The notes beneath the pieces are model-generated. The model was not told the origin of the DNA. It worked only from the letters and a program-made list of their open reading frames with translations, and searched no databases. The translations under genes and the position numbers were made by a program. Below are positions 62,868 through 64,000 of a DNA stretch of 64,000 bases, piece by piece (position 1 is the stretch's first letter; every line of letters begins with the position of its first letter). This DNA comes from Pythium myriotylum (lineage: Eukaryota > Oomycota > Peronosporomycetes > Pythiales > Pythiaceae). The DNA is taken from contig JALJCQ010000012.1 in assembly GCA_023091665.1 (NCBI GenBank), positions 1,116,001 through 1,180,000 on the forward strand, given 5' to 3'.

Positions 62868-64000
62868 ATGACGGGCAACGCGTCGTCTCAATTTCCTCCG
62901 CTGCCGCAGCTCCCCGAGCCGCCGATCTTCGATCCGCCCTACAACGCCAGACTCGCCGCCGTTCTAGACGGCTCCGCGTTCCCTCCCGACATGTCGCCGG
63001 ACCAAGTCTACCACGCCCAGCTAGGCGTGCTCCAAGCGATCATCGACGAGCTCAAGTCAACGTCGGTGAACCTGGCCATCGCGCTCATGGTTGCCTGGCT
63101 GCTCATGGTAGTTCTGTGCGGACTGCTACTTGTTCGCATTCGCCGGAACCGCCAACTGGCGTTAAGCGGCGACGTCGACGCGGCGCGCAAGATTGTTCTA
63201 CCAGCCTTCGAGCCGCTCCTGTGGCTTCTCTGTGGATCCAACCTGCTTTACGTCGTGGTCTACGGCGTACTGCTGGCTGGTACCGACTTGGTAAATAACC
63301 AGAACCGACTGACGATCGAGGTCGCGGTTGTCGTCAAGCAGATTAACGGTTTGCTGGTACCCATCTACTTGCTCCAGCCCAGCCTCTCGCTTCGAGCGCT
63401 ACGCACGGCCTCAGTGCAGACCGTCGCGTTGTCCGTATACACGATCCCTGTGCTTATGGTTCTCACCGCAGTGGAATCGCACCGCAACACGCGCTTCTGC
63501 TACTGGACGCTGATGGCTGCACGGGGTCTCGTCGGGCTCTATTTGCTATACTGCATCGTGTACCCACCTGCACGAGCCAGTGCACTTGCATTTCGGGTCA
63601 CCTGCGCGTACGTCATCACGATGATGCTGCTGATCTTTGCGACTGCCGAGTCCTTCCATCGCGGCCACCCAGACGTCGCCAAAACCTTGGCTTGGGCTGT
63701 CACGTTCTACTCGATGGCTCTACCCATTTGCGTGTGGCTGCTGCTTCGCGCCGACACGGAGCACTGGCGAGGGATCGGCAAGCGAGCAGTCGAGCTACAA
63801 GACGTCTTCCGCCGCTCCAAAGGCAAGATCGACGAGCGTGTCTCATCGCAAGGTCTCCACGTACTCATCGAGATGCATCGCAAGTTCATCATTGACTTTG
63901 CTCACTTGCAGCTGCGAGGGCGTCTGCGCGAGGGCACCCGAGACGATAACTCTGCCGCTGTCTACCGTGGGTTTCTCCATACGAAGAAGGCACCAGTAGC
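62868..64000 (+). CDS. Seven-transmembrane receptor fused to kinase, copy B2 (partial)
   Basis: Open from the ATG at 62868 (MTGNASSQFPPLPQLPEPPI) to the window edge, 377 codons without a stop. The N-terminal segment has LPEPPIFDPPYNARLAAVL, matching copy B1. Seven helices follow (IALMVAWLLMVVLCGLLLV, FEPLLWLLCGSNLLYVVVYG, GLLVPIYLL, LSVYTIPVLMVLTA, ARGLVGLYLLYCIVYPP, YVITMMLLIFATAE and VTFYSMALPICVWLLLRAD), then the linker DTEHWRGIGKRAVELQ and LHVLIEMHRKFIIDFAHLQL. The start of the kinase domain lacks a canonical glycine loop (GRLREGTRDDNSAAVYRGF), as in copy B1. The catalytic motifs, DEP domain and tail are beyond the window. Confidence 0.85.
   Translation, partial: MTGNASSQFPPLPQLPEPPIFDPPYNARLAAVLDGSAFPPDMSPDQVYHAQLGVLQAIIDELKSTSVNLAIALMVAWLLMVVLCGLLLVRIRRNRQLALSGDVDAARKIVLPAFEPLLWLLCGSNLLYVVVYGVLLAGTDLVNNQNRLTIEVAVVVKQINGLLVPIYLLQPSLSLRALRTASVQTVALSVYTIPVLMVLTAVESHRNTRFCYWTLMAARGLVGLYLLYCIVYPPARASALAFRVTCAYVITMMLLIFATAESFHRGHPDVAKTLAWAVTFYSMALPICVWLLLRADTEHWRGIGKRAVELQDVFRRSKGKIDERVSSQGLHVLIEMHRKFIIDFAHLQLRGRLREGTRDDNSAAVYRGFLHTKKAPV

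Overview
The window is eukaryotic nuclear DNA, most likely from an oomycete (stramenopile). The reasons are short GT-AG introns of mostly 45-80 nt, genes packed on both strands with gaps as small as 43-51 bp, and typical oomycete families: seven-helix receptors fused to kinases, transmembrane leucine-rich-repeat (LRR) proteins, and receptor-like kinases. I cannot name the species. I saw no tRNA, rRNA or CRISPR.

Region 1 (1-42.5 kb) is a dense core-gene block. It holds the end of an SLC12-like transporter, a CaMK-type kinase with an acylation motif, a senataxin-like helicase, an unrecognised gene, an ACAA2-like thiolase, a chorein/VPS13-type lipid-transfer protein, the AP-4 sigma subunit, a hAT-derived gene, a second ACAA2-like thiolase, a thymine/uracil-DNA glycosylase, an LRR receptor-like pseudokinase, TRMO, UGGT, U1-70K, an ankyrin-FN3 protein, a TFIIIC B-block subunit and an alpha/beta hydrolase with a PDZ-like insert. 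They span transcription, splicing, tRNA modification, trafficking, ER quality control and beta-oxidation. Neighbours are mostly arranged head-to-head or tail-to-tail, with no sign of shared pathways. Several genes carry unusual splicing features: micro-exons of 12, 16 and 18 nt and an apparent 19-nt intron.

Region 2 (42.5-64 kb) is accessory in character. Four related genes (44.2-46.8 plus strand, 52.8-55.5 minus, 59.4-62.0 minus, and 62.9 plus, running off the end) encode the same architecture: seven transmembrane helices, a conserved linker, a TKL-like protein kinase, a DEP domain (not reached in the truncated fourth copy) and a cysteine-containing tail motif. They alternate with two multi-pass transmembrane LRR proteins (49.1-51.4 plus and 56.0-58.4 minus). 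Between them lie a decayed amine-oxidase pseudogene and gene-poor spacers. The natural inference is a locally expanded family of membrane receptors with built-in kinase output.

Exon boundaries were inferred by eye from splice signals, reading frame and remembered family conservation. Terminal exons and starts are the least certain parts.
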